DNA from: Symsagittifera roscoffensis
Lineage: Eukaryota; Xenacoelomorpha; Acoela; Convolutidae
DNA: 64,000 nucleotides
Assembly (NCBI RefSeq): GCF_963678635.1
Contig: NC_087068.1
Coordinates: 26,414,318 to 26,478,317 of the forward strand
Direction of reading: 5' to 3'
The notes beneath the pieces were generated by a model. The model was not told the DNA's origin. It saw nothing but the letters and a program-made list of their open reading frames with translations, and did no database searches. The position numbers and the translations under genes were made by a program. Positions 39,804 through 49,871 of the stretch are shown here, in pieces (within the stretch, counting starts at the first letter, position 1; every line of letters starts with the position of its first letter).

Positions 39804-40832
39804 ATGTTTGACCTCGAAACTTTCCGAAATCTGAACGACGAATTGAAATACGAGCTGTATAAAGACTTAGTCGAAAATGTTACTTATTTTAAACGAATTA
39901 TCGAAAACTTAACTGTATCAACGAAAGAGGAAGAAAGAGGAAACAAATTTTTTGATCTAGAAAATTTTAGAAACACGGGCAATTCGAAAATTACAGAAAA
40001 CAAATTTGAAAACGAATGGAGCAAGATTGGAACTCGGAGCAGAAATCAGAACAAACGAAGCGAAAATAACCAAGAAAGCAAGAATAACCAAGAAATCAAA
40101 ATACAAGCAACCAATATTCAAGAAGAAAAATTCGACCAGCAACGAAAACATTTATTTTTACCACGAGAAGGAGAATATTCTGGCCTATTACTGGGAGACT
40201 CAATTGTTAACAGAATCAATGGGGAACAAATATCGGAAAATGTGTTGGCGAGAGGATTTGGTGGGCACAAAATTTCTGCATTGCTGGAACGCGTGAGAAA
40301 CAGTAAATCGCGACATTTTAAACATGTAACTACGCTAATTGGAATAAATGACTGCCTCTCAAGTGATTTCGACGCGAAGGAAGCCGTGAGTAGCTTAGAA
40401 AAACTAATTTATCTCATAAATCATAAATTCTCCCCAGAAACAATTTCACTATGTACTGTAACTCCCTTAGGCGCTTTTAGAAAAGATTTTAATCCAAATG
40501 TACAGAAGCTAAACAAGCAAATTCTTAATTTAGTACGGAATGTAAAAGACTTGGGCGAAGTAAAATTGGATATTTTAGACATAAACAAAATTTTTAGTCA
40601 AAATACAGATGCTCTTAGCTCGGATGGTTTGCATCCTTCTGATGGGGGTGTTGAAATTTTGGTGCAAAGTTATAGAGATTCTTTTAGGGGTTCTGATATT
40701 AATGCAAACACATGTGAGATTACAACCCGCCCCAGAATGAAGCAAACCCAACAATCATCAAATTTAGATCCAAAAACGGCAGAAATGTTACAATTTTTCC
40801 AAAACGGTGCAAAATTTTTTAGGAAATACTAG
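39804..40832 (+). CDS. CR1-like ORF1 protein with SGNH esterase domain
   Basis: The frame has 342 codons from ATG 39804. The N-terminal 110 residues are charged, Asn/Glu/Lys-rich and probably partly coiled coil. The esterase domain follows: LLLGDSIVNR (nucleophile Ser near 135), a GFGG block, LIGINDCLSS with the oxyanion Asn, VTPLG, and SDGLHPSDGG with the Asp and His of the triad. ORF1 proteins of CR1/L2 elements are known to carry such an esterase, thought to act in lipid or membrane binding or ORF1 function. No RNA-binding zinc knuckle or PHD is seen. It is complete, with a natural start and stop. Confidence 0.85.
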   Translation: MFDLETFRNLNDELKYELYKDLVENVTYFKRIIENLTVSTKEEERGNKFFDLENFRNTGNSKITENKFENEWSKIGTRSRNQNKRSENNQESKNNQEIKIQATNIQEEKFDQQRKHLFLPREGEYSGLLLGDSIVNRINGEQISENVLARGFGGHKISALLERVRNSKSRHFKHVTTLIGINDCLSSDFDAKEAVSSLEKLIYLINHKFSPETISLCTVTPLGAFRKDFNPNVQKLNKQILNLVRNVKDLGEVKLDILDINKIFSQNTDALSSDGLHPSDGGVEILVQSYRDSFRGSDINANTCEITTRPRMKQTQQSSNLDPKTAEMLQFFQNGAKFFRKY

Positions 40833-40888
40833 TTTCGCATTTTTTCTTGGTGCAAACTTTGGCGATTATTTAATTTATTTAACCTATT

Positions 40889-41419
40889 ATGCTGAATATT
40901 AAATTCTGGTTGTTTTGTGCAATTTTTCTAATTTCCAAGGCTCAGATGGAAACTAAAGAAAAAACTATTGTTTACTGGGGCTATCTAAGCTGCCAGCAAA
41001 AGATATTATCAACGAAATGTGGGATAAATGAGCGGAGAGCTACCACACTGACTCATCTTTTCCTTTTCGCGTTGTTACTGACCCAAAGTGGGGATGTTGA
41101 AAAAAACCCTGGTCCTATCGAAACCATTGAAACAGTCTACGGTATCTGCTCAAAAAATTGTGCAAATCTTAAATTTGTTCATTTGAATTTTCAAAGTATT
41201 ATTAGAAAACGGATGCAATTGAAAAAATTTCTTGATGATATGGGCGAAAACACAATTATAGGAATTTCCGAAACGTGGCTTAAAAAAGAAGATAGTGACA
41301 ATTTATGGAATTTCCAACCTAGAACGCATGCGATGTTCAGATATGATAGGCAATCAGCGGTAAAAAAGAAAGCGGTGGCGTTTTGTTATATATACCAGTC
41401 AAATTGGCTCCGAAATTGA
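40889..41419 (+). CDS. CR1-like ORF2, N-terminal piece: 2A peptide and start of endonuclease
   Basis: It starts at ATG 40889. The first 60 residues contain two hydrophobic stretches (near 3-17 and 51-62). They end in the canonical 2A motif DVEKNPGP (nt 41093-41116), where ribosome skipping would separate the 75-residue leader from the rest between Gly and Pro. The hydrophobic run before the motif could act as a signal sequence if skipping fails, as reported for 2A sequences of some animal proteins. The endonuclease then begins (LKFVHLNFQSI, IIGISETWL). Homology leaves this frame near 41361-41380, in a purine run, and continues in the frame of 41383-44085. A one-base indel is the cause. Confidence 0.85.
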   Translation: MLNIKFWLFCAIFLISKAQMETKEKTIVYWGYLSCQQKILSTKCGINERRATTLTHLFLFALLLTQSGDVEKNPGPIETIETVYGICSKNCANLKFVHLNFQSIIRKRMQLKKFLDDMGENTIIGISETWLKKEDSDNLWNFQPRTHAMFRYDRQSAVKKKAVAFCYIYQSNWLRN

Positions 41420-44085
41420 GGCCTGATCTAAATTTATTTGATAAAGAAAAATATGAGTCAGTGTGGGTTGAGTGCAAATCTACATTTAACATTTCGAGTA
41501 AAGAAAAAATGTTAGTTAATTTGTGTTATAACCCAAGCAGATCAAACTTTATTGATTTTTTGGAACAATTAACGCTTAACATAGATAATGCTTTTTCAGT
41601 TTCTAATAAAATTACGCTTTTGGGTGATTATAACATAAATTATCTGGATAGCAAAGAAAAAGAAAATTTAGATTCTATAATTATTCCATATGGATTGAAG
41701 GTTTTTTGTCCAAACGATGAGACCAGAATTAGTTCCTCAACAAAAACTCATATCGACTACATAATCAGTGACTATGAAACAAACGGCATTGAGTTTTGTT
41801 TTGATACACCTTATAAAACCGACCATTTTGCTTCATTTATTTTGACGGATATAAAATGCGGCAAAATTTTACCGAGGATAATTACGACTTTCAATAAGAA
41901 AAATTATCAGAAAAATGAATTTTGCAATTCACTCTCCGCTCTTCCTTGGTATCTCTTATATCAATGTACAGACGCACAAAACATGTTCTCGACGATGATT
42001 TATTTAATTTCTTGTGCTCTACAGCAACATGCTCCTATCGAAAAAAAGTTTGTTCGTAATTTTAAACCAAAAAACGTGTTGAAAACGGAATGGTTCGATT
42101 CAGAATGTCAGCAATTGTTGACTAAGAAACAGAATTCACTCAGATCATATCGCAGTCAAAGCACAAGCGATAATTGGTCAAAGTACCAGTTTTTACGTAA
42201 TCAAATGAGCAAATTGATTAGAAGTAAACAATTCGATCATTCAAAAAATTGTTTTTCACTTCTCAGCACTATCCAACAAAAATGGAAATATATTAACCAA
42301 GTTAGAGGTACATGTTCTGGCAACCATCGAATTACAGTTCTACGAAATTCCTTCAGTGAAATGATAACCCAAGACAAAAAAATTGCCAATCATTTAAATT
42401 ATATTTTTTCAAACTTAGGCGAATTTTTCGGCGCTAAAAAGCCTCCGAATTACAACAAATCTGCCTCTGAATCTGCATCTTTTCATTTTCAACACATTAC
42501 AGTGAAGCAATGCTTTGATATAGTTCGAAAAATCAATGTTGGAAAACCTCTCGGACCTTGTACCGTACCTGCTTGGGCAATCATTGACGGTCAATCAGTT
42601 ATAGTTCCACATTTAACTTTTGTCATAAAAACTTGCTTAGATGAGAACATTTTCCCGATCGAACTGAAAAAAGCAAACGTAACCCCTTTGTTCAAAAAAG
42701 ATGACCCAATGGATGCAAAAAATTATCGGCCAATATCAATAACTTGTGCTTTTTCTAAAATTTTTGAAAAAATTTTACATGCCCAAATAACAGAACATCT
42801 TGACAAATTTCAAATAATGACACCATTTCAATTCGGATTTCGCAAAAACATTTCAACACAAGATGCTCTTGTTTATGTGACAGAAAGTATTCGAAATCAA
42901 ATAGATTCAAAAAAAATCGTACATGCAGCTTTATTAGATCTGTCCAAGGCTTTTGATTCTATTTCGCATGAAGTTTTAATTGAAAAAATGCTTTCTCTCG
43001 GTTTTTCAAATGGAGCAAATGCTTTAATTGCTAGCTTCCTAAACAAACGTATTCAAAGAGTAAACGTCAATGGAATTTTTTCAGACTGGATTGAAAAAAA
43101 ACGAGGTGTCCCACAAGGAACGGTACTTGGTCCGTTGTTGTTCAATATTTATGTTAATGACATACAAGAGCGATTATATGAGGGTTGTACTTTAGTTCAA
43201 TATGCTGACGACTGTATGGTTTTTTCCTCTTCTATAATTTCTGAGGATGCTTTGAATCGATTGCAAAAATCACTCAATAATCTAACGGAATTTTTTGCAG
43301 AGAACCAATTGAATCTGAATGCATCTAAATCGGAATTTATAACATTTTGTCAAAAAAATGATAGCAAAAATGTGGATACTGATAAACTAGTAATTAGTGG
43401 GCATTATGTAGCCAAAAAATCAGAATGCAAATATTTAGGCATAATTCTTGATTCAAGTTTATCTTTTCATGCTCAAATCAAAACAATTCTCCAAAAAATG
43501 GCCCAAGGGATTAAAACTATTGATACAATTGGACAACAACTGCCGACATTATCATTAGTTGCCTTGCTTCATTGTCTTGTTTTATCACATTTAGATTATT
43601 CAGCAATTTTTTTACAACAAATTAATGCTACTTTGATGCTATCTCTGGAGAAACAGTTGAACTGGGCGCTAAAAAGAACATATTTCAGATCGAATTTTAA
43701 ATCTTCTTCCCTTCTTCGCATTAGCAAATCGTTCATTGGAATCGAGAAAAGAATTGAGTTAAAGTGTATAACATACTTATACCAATATCTTACAAACAAA
43801 AAGAAGGCTTTTGAAAATACACTGAGACTACCGACTGCCAATTATAGGCTCAACGAAAGAACGAAACAAATTATTTTTGACAAACATTGTTCGACTGCTT
43901 CTCTACAAAAATCATTTTTTCATTTGACTTCTAAAAAATGGAATTCACTGCCCATAATTTTGCGCAATTTAGAAAAATCGAAAACAGAATTCAAGAAAAA
44001 ATTGAAAGAATTTTACGTGAGTGAATTGAGAAACAATCCTATATGTACTAATACAAATACGTGGCGTGATTACCGTTTTTGCTAG
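41383..44085 (+). CDS. CR1-like ORF2, main piece: endonuclease and reverse transcriptase
   Basis: The frame has 900 codons, opening at TTG as the continuation of the preceding piece after a frameshift. Endonuclease motifs are LLGDYNINYL, TRISSSTKTHIDYIIS and TDHFASF. The RT shows GKPLGPCTVPAWAI, PLFKKDDPMDAKNYRPIS, FEKILHAQ, FGFRKNISTQDAL, LLDLSKAFDSI, KRGVPQGTVLGPLLFNIYVND and the catalytic YADDCMVF (about nt 43200). The C-terminal thumb and a basic tail follow to the TAG. It mediates target-primed reverse transcription. Apart from the frameshift the domains look intact. Confidence 0.9.
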   Translation: MLYIPVKLAPKLRPDLNLFDKEKYESVWVECKSTFNISSKEKMLVNLCYNPSRSNFIDFLEQLTLNIDNAFSVSNKITLLGDYNINYLDSKEKENLDSIIIPYGLKVFCPNDETRISSSTKTHIDYIISDYETNGIEFCFDTPYKTDHFASFILTDIKCGKILPRIITTFNKKNYQKNEFCNSLSALPWYLLYQCTDAQNMFSTMIYLISCALQQHAPIEKKFVRNFKPKNVLKTEWFDSECQQLLTKKQNSLRSYRSQSTSDNWSKYQFLRNQMSKLIRSKQFDHSKNCFSLLSTIQQKWKYINQVRGTCSGNHRITVLRNSFSEMITQDKKIANHLNYIFSNLGEFFGAKKPPNYNKSASESASFHFQHITVKQCFDIVRKINVGKPLGPCTVPAWAIIDGQSVIVPHLTFVIKTCLDENIFPIELKKANVTPLFKKDDPMDAKNYRPISITCAFSKIFEKILHAQITEHLDKFQIMTPFQFGFRKNISTQDALVYVTESIRNQIDSKKIVHAALLDLSKAFDSISHEVLIEKMLSLGFSNGANALIASFLNKRIQRVNVNGIFSDWIEKKRGVPQGTVLGPLLFNIYVNDIQERLYEGCTLVQYADDCMVFSSSIISEDALNRLQKSLNNLTEFFAENQLNLNASKSEFITFCQKNDSKNVDTDKLVISGHYVAKKSECKYLGIILDSSLSFHAQIKTILQKMAQGIKTIDTIGQQLPTLSLVALLHCLVLSHLDYSAIFLQQINATLMLSLEKQLNWALKRTYFRSNFKSSSLLRISKSFIGIEKRIELKCITYLYQYLTNKKKAFENTLRLPTANYRLNERTKQIIFDKHCSTASLQKSFFHLTSKKWNSLPIILRNLEKSKTEFKKKLKEFYVSELRNNPICTNTNTWRDYRFC

Positions 44086-45600
44086 TTCTATATTTTTTAA
44101 TTCAGTTTAATTTTTCACACATTGCTTGAAAGAGAAACTGTATATACTCTGCATATACGTTGTATAATTGGACTATCTGTAAAATTGTTTGTAAAGTTTT
44201 ATTACCAGCTTGTTCCTAATTCTTAAATCTTTAATTTTCTATAGTATCCGAAACTTCATATACTTTAATCAACCAATTTCCGAACTGTAACCGATTTTGT
44301 TTTTTTTTGTTTTGTTTATTGCTTGTTTTCTGATGTTTTGTTTTTGTTTGATGTAACCAATGAATTTATAACCAATTTTATTATTTACACTTTGCTACAC
44401 TGATGCCTCGGCTTTTTATTGTATAGTAATTCAAGTGTTCTTTCTTCTTCTCTTCTTCTTATGAACTAAAAAAAAATTGTTTGAAAATATACTGCGACAG
44501 CTTTCTGCAAGGCGAAATAAACGATTTGAGAGCTCTATGTGTCTTATTCTCAAGGGACCTGATTATTTTCAAGTGACCACTCTATCATAGTAGTACCGAG
44601 CATTGACTTTGAGGATTTCCTATCATTTTCTGTCTGCTAGATTGCAATGCTGTTTGTAAGGTATCGCATTCGCGAAATTTAGCTTCGACTGTATGAAATA
44701 ATGATTCACGTATGTTCGGCGAACTGATACTTCGGCTCATTGATAGTTCATTGATTTTCTTATTGTAGCCTATTTTACTGAGCGCAATGTTTAAGGCAAG
44801 TGATGTTTTATAAAGAAAAGAGTTATTTATTTCAAAATTAGTTTCAGTTCTTCTTAATTAATCCGCTTAGTTTCATAAATATCCGAATATTAAACCAGAA
44901 AAGATAATGCTCGAATGTGATTGGTTGAATTATTCGTTGATAAAACATGATTTGAGCATCTCGATCTAATAGTAACTGAGGTAAATTATTAGTATATGGT
45001 ATAAACTGAAATTAAAGATGTTTTAGATTGGTTGAAAGATTCAAAATTGGGTAGGAACTCCATTCTGCTTTAGTTACCAGCGGCCTTTTGCGCTAGACCC
45101 ATCGGATAGAGACTTGTTCCTTTGATTTGTAGTTTTTTTTTCAAATGCTGTCAAGTCAAGTTTTTATGACCATTAGGCAGTGCCTCTTGTGGTCATTTCA
45201 AATGTTTTTTTTTGTTTTGGGAGATTTGCCATAAGTCAACCTGCTTTTTTGAGATTAGTCTAAAAACGTGAGGTCAGGATTATCAAAACGATTGTTTGGT
45301 TAAATAATATGATATTTTTTATTTACAAAAATTGAAGAGCATAGAATTCTTAAGAAAATTTTTTCATTATCTCAGCTTGTTTTTTCTATATTTTGATACT
45401 TCAGCCTAATTTACTAATTTAGCTGAGAACATGGCTAACGCGGTGCGAAACCGTTTTTATTTCAGTGCATTTTTTGGATTTTGTTGTGGTAATCTAATTG
45501 AGTCTAATTGAGCTTAAGTTATTTTTCAAGTTCTGCTTTAACCTGGACTGCTGAACAAAAAATGGCAATACAACCATATGAATAGAATTCGATTGATTTT
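44086..45600 (+). other. AT-rich region: CR1-like 3' end and upstream flank of the aminotransferase
   Basis: I find no coding frame or RNA gene. The first few hundred bases are probably CR1-like 3' untranslated sequence. A pyrimidine-rich run with CTTCTTCTCTTCTTCTT lies near 44440. The sequence near 45625 (TATTTTCAG) could be a splice acceptor at the start of the next gene. Confidence 0.4.
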
Positions 45601-47376
45601 ATGAGTAGCTGGTCGTATTTTATTTTCAGATATCTCTTGTTTTATCGCAGTCTTTCCATGCACAAAGCAACTCAGTTCTTAACAGGAGCAAGCTCTTTTG
45701 CTAGCAGTATAAATCGTTTTGACAACAGACTTGTGTTTGGTAGAATCATATCGTGTAGTTCAAAACTTTCATTCTATATTAGTTCAACTCTGTGTGTATC
45801 GTCTGTACTTTGTTCTTCTGATCAGAAAACTTCAACAAAAACAGTTCATTACTCTTCGAAAACTGTAAACTTTTCTTCTATCTACTCGCCCTTGAGAACC
45901 ATGACTATCAGTAACGGCAATCATACCAAATGGACGCCAATTCTTACCGAAAATTCGATGAACCCTCACGTTAAAAATGTACAGTATGCTGTGCGTGGGC
46001 CGATTGTTCAAAAGGCAACCAATTACCAGGAGCTGATTGCTCAAGGAAAAGGGAATGAACTTCCTTTCAACGAAGTCATCAAAGCCAACATTGGAGATTG
46101 CCAAGCTATGTTGCAAAAGCCAATATCCTTTTTACGCCAAGTTCTCTCAGCATGTATGTATCCAGAACTCATCGGCCGTCATCCTGCTGTTTTCCCCAAA
46201 GATGTGGAAAAGCGGGCCAATGAAGTCCTAGACGGGCTTCCGGGACGAAGTTTGGGTTCGTACAGTGAAAGTACAGGTCACTTATACTGCCGAAAAATAG
46301 TGAAAGAGTTCATTGAGAAAAGAGATGGTTATCCTTCAGACGTTAATAACATAATACTCTCTAACGGAGCGAGTGAGATTATCAAACTGACCTTGCTGAC
46401 GGCAACTTTTGGAGAAGGGAAAGATACTACAGGTGTGATGATCCCGATTCCCCAGTACCCACTATACTCTGCGACTATCTCAGAAATTGGTGCCGTGAAA
46501 GTTGACTACTATCTGGACGAAGATAACAAATGGTCTCTGAGTATAGAAGAATTGGAGAAATCGTACAAAAAGTCATTCGAAACTTGTACTCCGCGAGTGT
46601 TGTGTGTGATCAACCCTGGAAATCCGACCGGTCAAGTGTTGAATCGGAAAAACATAGATGAAATTATTGAATTTGCGGCAACTCATAAGTTGGTTTTAAT
46701 GGCGGACGAAGTATACCAAGACAACGTCTACGATCCTGAATCTGAGTTCTGTTCGTTTAAAAAAGCGCTGATGGAATCGGAACATAAAGACTCTCTGGAA
46801 CTGGTTTCGTTTCACTCAATGTCTAAAGGCTTCATGGGTGAATGCGGGATTCGAGGGGGATATGGCGAGTTTGTGAATTTTGATGAAAACGTGATGACCG
46901 AGTTGAAGAAATTGAAGTCTGCACAGCTTTGCTCAGCATCGTCAGGTCAAGTAGCTCTGGCTATTGTTCTCAATCCGCCAAAACCAGGTGAGGAATCGCA
47001 CGTTTTGTTTGTGAAAGAACGAGACGCAATTCTAGGAACCCTGAAAAGCAAGTCAGTAAAAGTGCATGACTTGTTTTCAAGAATGCCAGGCATGAAAGTT
47101 AACCCGATAATGGGGGCAATGTATTGCTTCCCAAGAATTGAACTACCTCAGAAAGCGGTTGATGCAGCCAAAAAATTGGGAGTTGCGCCGGATGCCTTTT
47201 ACGTAGAGAAACTTCTGGACCAAACTGGAATTTGTGTTGTGGCTGGATCTGGTTTTGGGCAACTACCCGGAACCTATCACTTCAGGACAACTATTTTACC
47301 ACCAGAGGACAAAATAGAATCTATGTTGACCAAATTTGAAGAGTTCCACCGCGGATTTTTGGAGGAATTCAAATAA
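45601..47376 (+). CDS. GPT: Alanine aminotransferase (ALT/GPT-like), uninterrupted frame
   Basis: It catalyses pyridoxal-phosphate-dependent exchange of the amino group between alanine and 2-oxoglutarate. The conserved core starts near residue 115 (MNPHVKNVQYAVRGPIVQ). It contains ANIGDCQAM, FLRQVLSACMYPEL, PIPQYPLYSA, YYLDEDNKW, CVINPGNPTGQV, ADEVYQDNVY and SFHSMSKGFMGECG. Lys409 (nt 46825-46827) binds the cofactor. GAMYCFPRIELP, TGICVVAGSGFGQ and YHFRTTILPP complete it. The 100-residue Ser/Arg-bearing N-terminus could be a mitochondrial presequence. ATGs at 45601, 45658 and 45901 would give long and short (cytosolic) forms, and TTTTCAG at 45625-45631 might be an acceptor, making 45658 the better start. 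No intron interrupts it, unlike the kinase gene to the right. AATAAA overlaps the stop and an A10 run follows. Confidence 0.93.
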   Translation: MSSWSYFIFRYLLFYRSLSMHKATQFLTGASSFASSINRFDNRLVFGRIISCSSKLSFYISSTLCVSSVLCSSDQKTSTKTVHYSSKTVNFSSIYSPLRTMTISNGNHTKWTPILTENSMNPHVKNVQYAVRGPIVQKATNYQELIAQGKGNELPFNEVIKANIGDCQAMLQKPISFLRQVLSACMYPELIGRHPAVFPKDVEKRANEVLDGLPGRSLGSYSESTGHLYCRKIVKEFIEKRDGYPSDVNNIILSNGASEIIKLTLLTATFGEGKDTTGVMIPIPQYPLYSATISEIGAVKVDYYLDEDNKWSLSIEELEKSYKKSFETCTPRVLCVINPGNPTGQVLNRKNIDEIIEFAATHKLVLMADEVYQDNVYDPESEFCSFKKALMESEHKDSLELVSFHSMSKGFMGECGIRGGYGEFVNFDENVMTELKKLKSAQLCSASSGQVALAIVLNPPKPGEESHVLFVKERDAILGTLKSKSVKVHDLFSRMPGMKVNPIMGAMYCFPRIELPQKAVDAAKKLGVAPDAFYVEKLLDQTGICVVAGSGFGQLPGTYHFRTTILPPEDKIESMLTKFEEFHRGFLEEFK

Positions 47377-47929
47377 ATTGGCAAAAAAAAAACAGATCTC
47401 AGATTATGGCAACTGATGTTTTTGTTTTAACCAATAGTATATCAAGAACTCATTGGCTTGTTTTTATTTGCGTAGTGTTTTTGAGAACACCCGGAGAGCT
47501 GCCAAAGTGCCAGTGACTTCAGTTGAATGCTTCAAGTTGTACGAGTGCTGAGAATTTGGGTAATCTTGATTAATTTGAATTTATGTATCTAGATTATTGT
47601 TTACGAAGTCTTTTTTACTTGAGGCCAAGTAACATATATTTAGCACGCGCTGCTCTGTAATTTAACTTACCTTGTATGTTCTTGTCTTTGTGGGCTTTTA
47701 GTTTTATCGAGAAAAACTAGCTCCCACTTAACCATTTTATAACAGGGAGAACTTAAGGTATCTTGGGAGTGGACAACGTTTTTCTCACGTAGTGGCAAGC
47801 TACCCAGTGCTCCGGTGTTTTTTTCACATTAAATCAAAAAGAAGATAATTTGGTGAAATTTGCACTTGTGCAGCGTAGCGTGATTTGACTAGGATACTTT
47901 TTTTGTTCAAAACTCAGTCGCAATTCTGA
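47377..47929 (+). other. 3' flank of the aminotransferase, no gene seen
   Basis: An A10 tract starts about 10 bases after the stop codon. The rest is AT-rich, with CTCCCACTT near 47730 and GGGAGTGG near 47766 as a weak inverted pair. Nothing codes. Confidence 0.4.
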
Positions 47930-48680
47930 GTGCTACTTTTGTGGCACCTTGAAAGTCGGCTGCCGAATTGCTATATTAGGGCTTCGGACATTTTCAAGGC
48001 TGAATGGTTTATGATTTTTTTTGCTTCAGTGTATATTACATCGAGTACGTTTTCCGGACTTCGTTTCCGGCAGCCCCATATCTATTACTTGATTCAATTA
48101 GGTTTTACTGAGCTCGAAATAAATGAAATTTGCATGTCTCTAAATCTTAACAAAAGTAATGGACCAGACGATTTACCCCTATTTTGTTTATTGAAACTCA
48201 TGCATCTCTTGCATTCTATCCTTCAAATCTTTCTGAAAATGAATCAGACAAGTTATTTTTCAGACTACTGGAAATCTGCCATTATCAGTCCGCTTTGCAA
48301 AAAAACGATAAAGTCAATGTTGAAAATTGCAAAACTTCTCTGCGTACTCTCTAAATTTTTCGAAGAATAATATTCTGGAGATAATACGATCATTTATCTC
48401 CAATGTTTCAAAATTCTCAATACACAATTTTTTGCAGATTGCATGCGAATTACATTAAACACGGTTCATGTTCATTCCTTTCACAGACTTCAGCTAAATG
48501 TTCGATTACAGAGTTCTCTTTTTTTCAAATATGGAGTCGGAAAAAATCTGATTCAATTATTGCAACTTTATTTCTCATCCGAATTTCAATCGATTCGAAT
48601 TTGTAGCGCTAAATCAAAACACACCTGTAACAAGTGAAGTTCCGGAAAGTAGCATCCTTGGGGCACACTGAGTTTTGAAT
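47930..48680 (+). pseudogene. Fossil of a non-LTR reverse transcriptase
   Basis: The frame 47930-48370 has LNLNKSNGPDDLP, then YFSDYWKSAIISPLCKK and LCVLSKFFEE. These match the finger and early palm signatures of CR1/Jockey-type RTs (K-GPD-P, W-A-I-PL-KK, ISVLSK-FE), here with the RPIS core lost. Further on, in other frames, VTSEVPESSILGAH near 48640 corresponds to the GVPQGSILGP block. Several stops and shifts separate the blocks, so it is long dead and is not part of the CR1-like copy upstream. Confidence 0.65.
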
Positions 48681-49871
48681 TACGATTAACTTTCGCTTTG
48701 CGTCGTCTGCAAAGAGTAATGGCGTGCTATTTCGACAAAGTTTATTTAGTATTTCCAGAGAGATCTTTAAACTGAACTCAATATGGTATACTTGTGGACA
48801 TTTAATGTTGACATAGGTGCTCGTAAGAGCATTTCACATATCTCAAGAAATCTGTTTATTTTTTTTTCGAAATCAAAGCAGTGGATACCCAAAAAAAACC
48901 TAGGAGCTGTAGGAGTAGAATTTCGTTGTTTATCAGGCAAGACTTAAATTGAACAGATCGATTTTCATGATTAAAATAATTTTTCGAATGTAATTACAAA
49001 AGCAGAGTTGTTAAACTTGACAAATCATTCATAATTCTTGTTCTTGACGAGATTCAATGTTTTAACTTATTCAAGTATGTGATATCATCAAACTTAGAGA
49101 CAATTCCGCGAAGTGAAATAGATCTGCGGTAGCAATACTTCATACAACGAGAAGTTGAGGAGTCTAGGTGTTGATTCTTCCTGTACCGACGTGTGTTCAA
49201 TCGAACAAGATATTGCTTCCGAATTTTTTGTTGGGACGATATGATATAAGTAAACTTGATGTACCTTCATATACAGTGGGGTCCGACGAAAAGAAAATTT
49301 GAGCAGAGTTTCATGTACCAAACCTGTTGTCTTGCCAATATGTTAAAAGTGGAAACGACTTAAGAGAATGAAATCTTCTGAAACGACGCCTTTTACGAAT
49401 ATTCTTGATTAAGTTCGAGATCTGCTACGAGTGGAATAACTGCACCTGGAAGTTGGCATGTGATTGTACAGCAAAAATTTGCAATGCAAAACTGTTATCT
49501 GAAACGAGAAACTAATCAGGGCTTGGATACATTGTGTGAAACACAGAAATTTATTACTTCTACTGCTGCTACTAATAAGTTAATACAGTTGAAGATTTTT
49601 AATTTCGTTAAATGAACAGAATAAAGCTTTTGATTTCATACAACAGTACAATAAGGAAAACTCCTTTTCAGAAACTTTTCAGAAACTCAGTGTGTTCCGC
49701 ATTTTTCGCAACTCATAATTTATACTTAATTTGGCTGTATACTTTTCAATTTATTACATGCAAAGTTAGTGTGGTTGCCAATAGTTACTTACATTCCAAT
49801 TTATTACGTTCAAAATTTGTGTTTTTGTTCAGTTCGGAGCTCTCCTTGCTGCTTTCTACAAGCTTAAATTG
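48681..49871 (+). other. AT-rich sequence without recognised genes
   Basis: Possible further decayed non-LTR sequence continues past the RT fossil, but no motif is clear. I see no coding frame with family features, no RNA gene and no ordered repeat here. Confidence 0.35.

Larger units (their letters stand above)
39804..44085 (+). mobile_element. CR1/L2-like non-LTR retrotransposon (ORF1 + ORF2)
   Basis: Two ORFs in the same orientation have the CR1 arrangement: an esterase-bearing ORF1, a 56-bp gap, then ORF2 with 2A, apurinic-type endonuclease and RT. The coordinates cover the ORFs only; untranslated edges are undefined and I found no terminal microsatellite or target duplication. One frameshift in the endonuclease is the only lesion seen, so the copy is fairly young. 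Confidence 0.85.
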
